Below, one piece after another: positions 5,931 to 6,015 of a DNA stretch of 6,015 nucleotides; position 1 is the first letter of the stretch; every line of letters begins with the position of its first letter. A program made the translations under genes and the position numbers. Below the pieces are notes generated by a model, which worked only from the letters and a program-made list of their open reading frames with translations, was not told the DNA's origin and did not search any database. Source of the DNA: Bacteroidia bacterium (lineage in GTDB: Bacteria > Bacteroidota > Bacteroidia > NS11-12g > UBA9320); NCBI GenBank assembly GCA_013042025.1, contig JABDQY010000169.1, positions 1 through 6,015 on the forward strand. Reading direction: 5' to 3'.

Positions 5931-6015
5931 TTGAAAATTACTGAAAAGAAAATTGCTATTGTTGGACTTGGATATGTAGGATTACCGTTAGCCGTAGAAT
6001 TTGGCAAAGTAATAC
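5931..6015 (+). CDS. nucleotide-sugar dehydrogenase, VipA/TviB-like (5' part, cut by window end)
   Basis: Only the first 28 codons are present. They read KITEKKIAIVGLGYVGLPLA and continue VEFGKVI: a beta strand and the NAD-binding Rossmann loop GLGYVG (G12-x-G14-xx-G17), then the conserved LPLAVEFGK of the UDP-glucose/UDP-N-acetylglucosamine 6-dehydrogenase family. By family knowledge these enzymes oxidise C6 of a UDP-sugar with two NAD+ to give a UDP-uronic acid for capsule, O-antigen or exopolysaccharide. The string resembles the Vi-antigen VipA/TviB group (UDP-GlcNAc dehydrogenase), but the substrate cannot be fixed from 28 residues. No in-frame ATG exists between the upstream in-frame stop (5874-5876) and the Rossmann motif. 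The start is therefore probably TTG at 5931, with TTG at 5910 as a longer alternative that adds seven residues. It is probably the first structural gene of a polysaccharide locus headed by the antiterminator. Confidence 0.88.
   Translation, partial: MKITEKKIAIVGLGYVGLPLAVEFGKVI

Overview
The window looks like an AT-rich chromosome segment of a Bacteroidota bacterium, most likely a Flavobacteriia-type relative. The reasons are: protein content typical of that phylum (DPP-IV-type S9 peptidase, POT peptide transporter, UpxY/NusG-like antiterminator, Vi-polysaccharide-type sugar-nucleotide dehydrogenase), no clear Shine-Dalgarno sequences at the starts, and promoter-like boxes of the TAnnTTTG kind. 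The species cannot be told from the sequence.

Layout. At the left edge (about 1-62) there may be the last codons of a + strand gene; this is weakly supported. A GlcD-family FAD-linked 2-hydroxyacid dehydrogenase lies on the - strand (99-1484) and ends directly at its own intrinsic terminator (75-98). A 38-bp divergent gap separates it from a + strand run: a secreted dipeptidyl-peptidase-IV-like S9 peptidase (1523-3700), then 48 bp later a proton-coupled oligopeptide transporter of the POT/PTR2 family (3749-5275). These two make a simple peptide-use module: the peptidase releases di- and tripeptides in the periplasm or outside, and the transporter imports them across the inner membrane.

After the transporter comes a strong intrinsic terminator with a C(UACG)G tetraloop (5300-5332). 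Ten bases after its U-tract starts a UpxY-type antiterminator (5343-5849). This is followed by an 81-bp gap holding a perfect 14-bp inverted repeat, and then the first 28 codons of a UDP-sugar dehydrogenase of the VipA/TviB type (from about 5931, cut by the window end). The right end is therefore the likely entrance to a surface-polysaccharide (capsule or exopolysaccharide) locus under processive antitermination.

The core genes are ordinary and look intact. I did not find an undescribed system. The part most worth attention is the terminator / antiterminator / inverted-repeat arrangement at 5266-5931, which suggests the antiterminator may control its own expression and that of the polysaccharide genes. 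There is no gene-free stretch longer than 300 bases.
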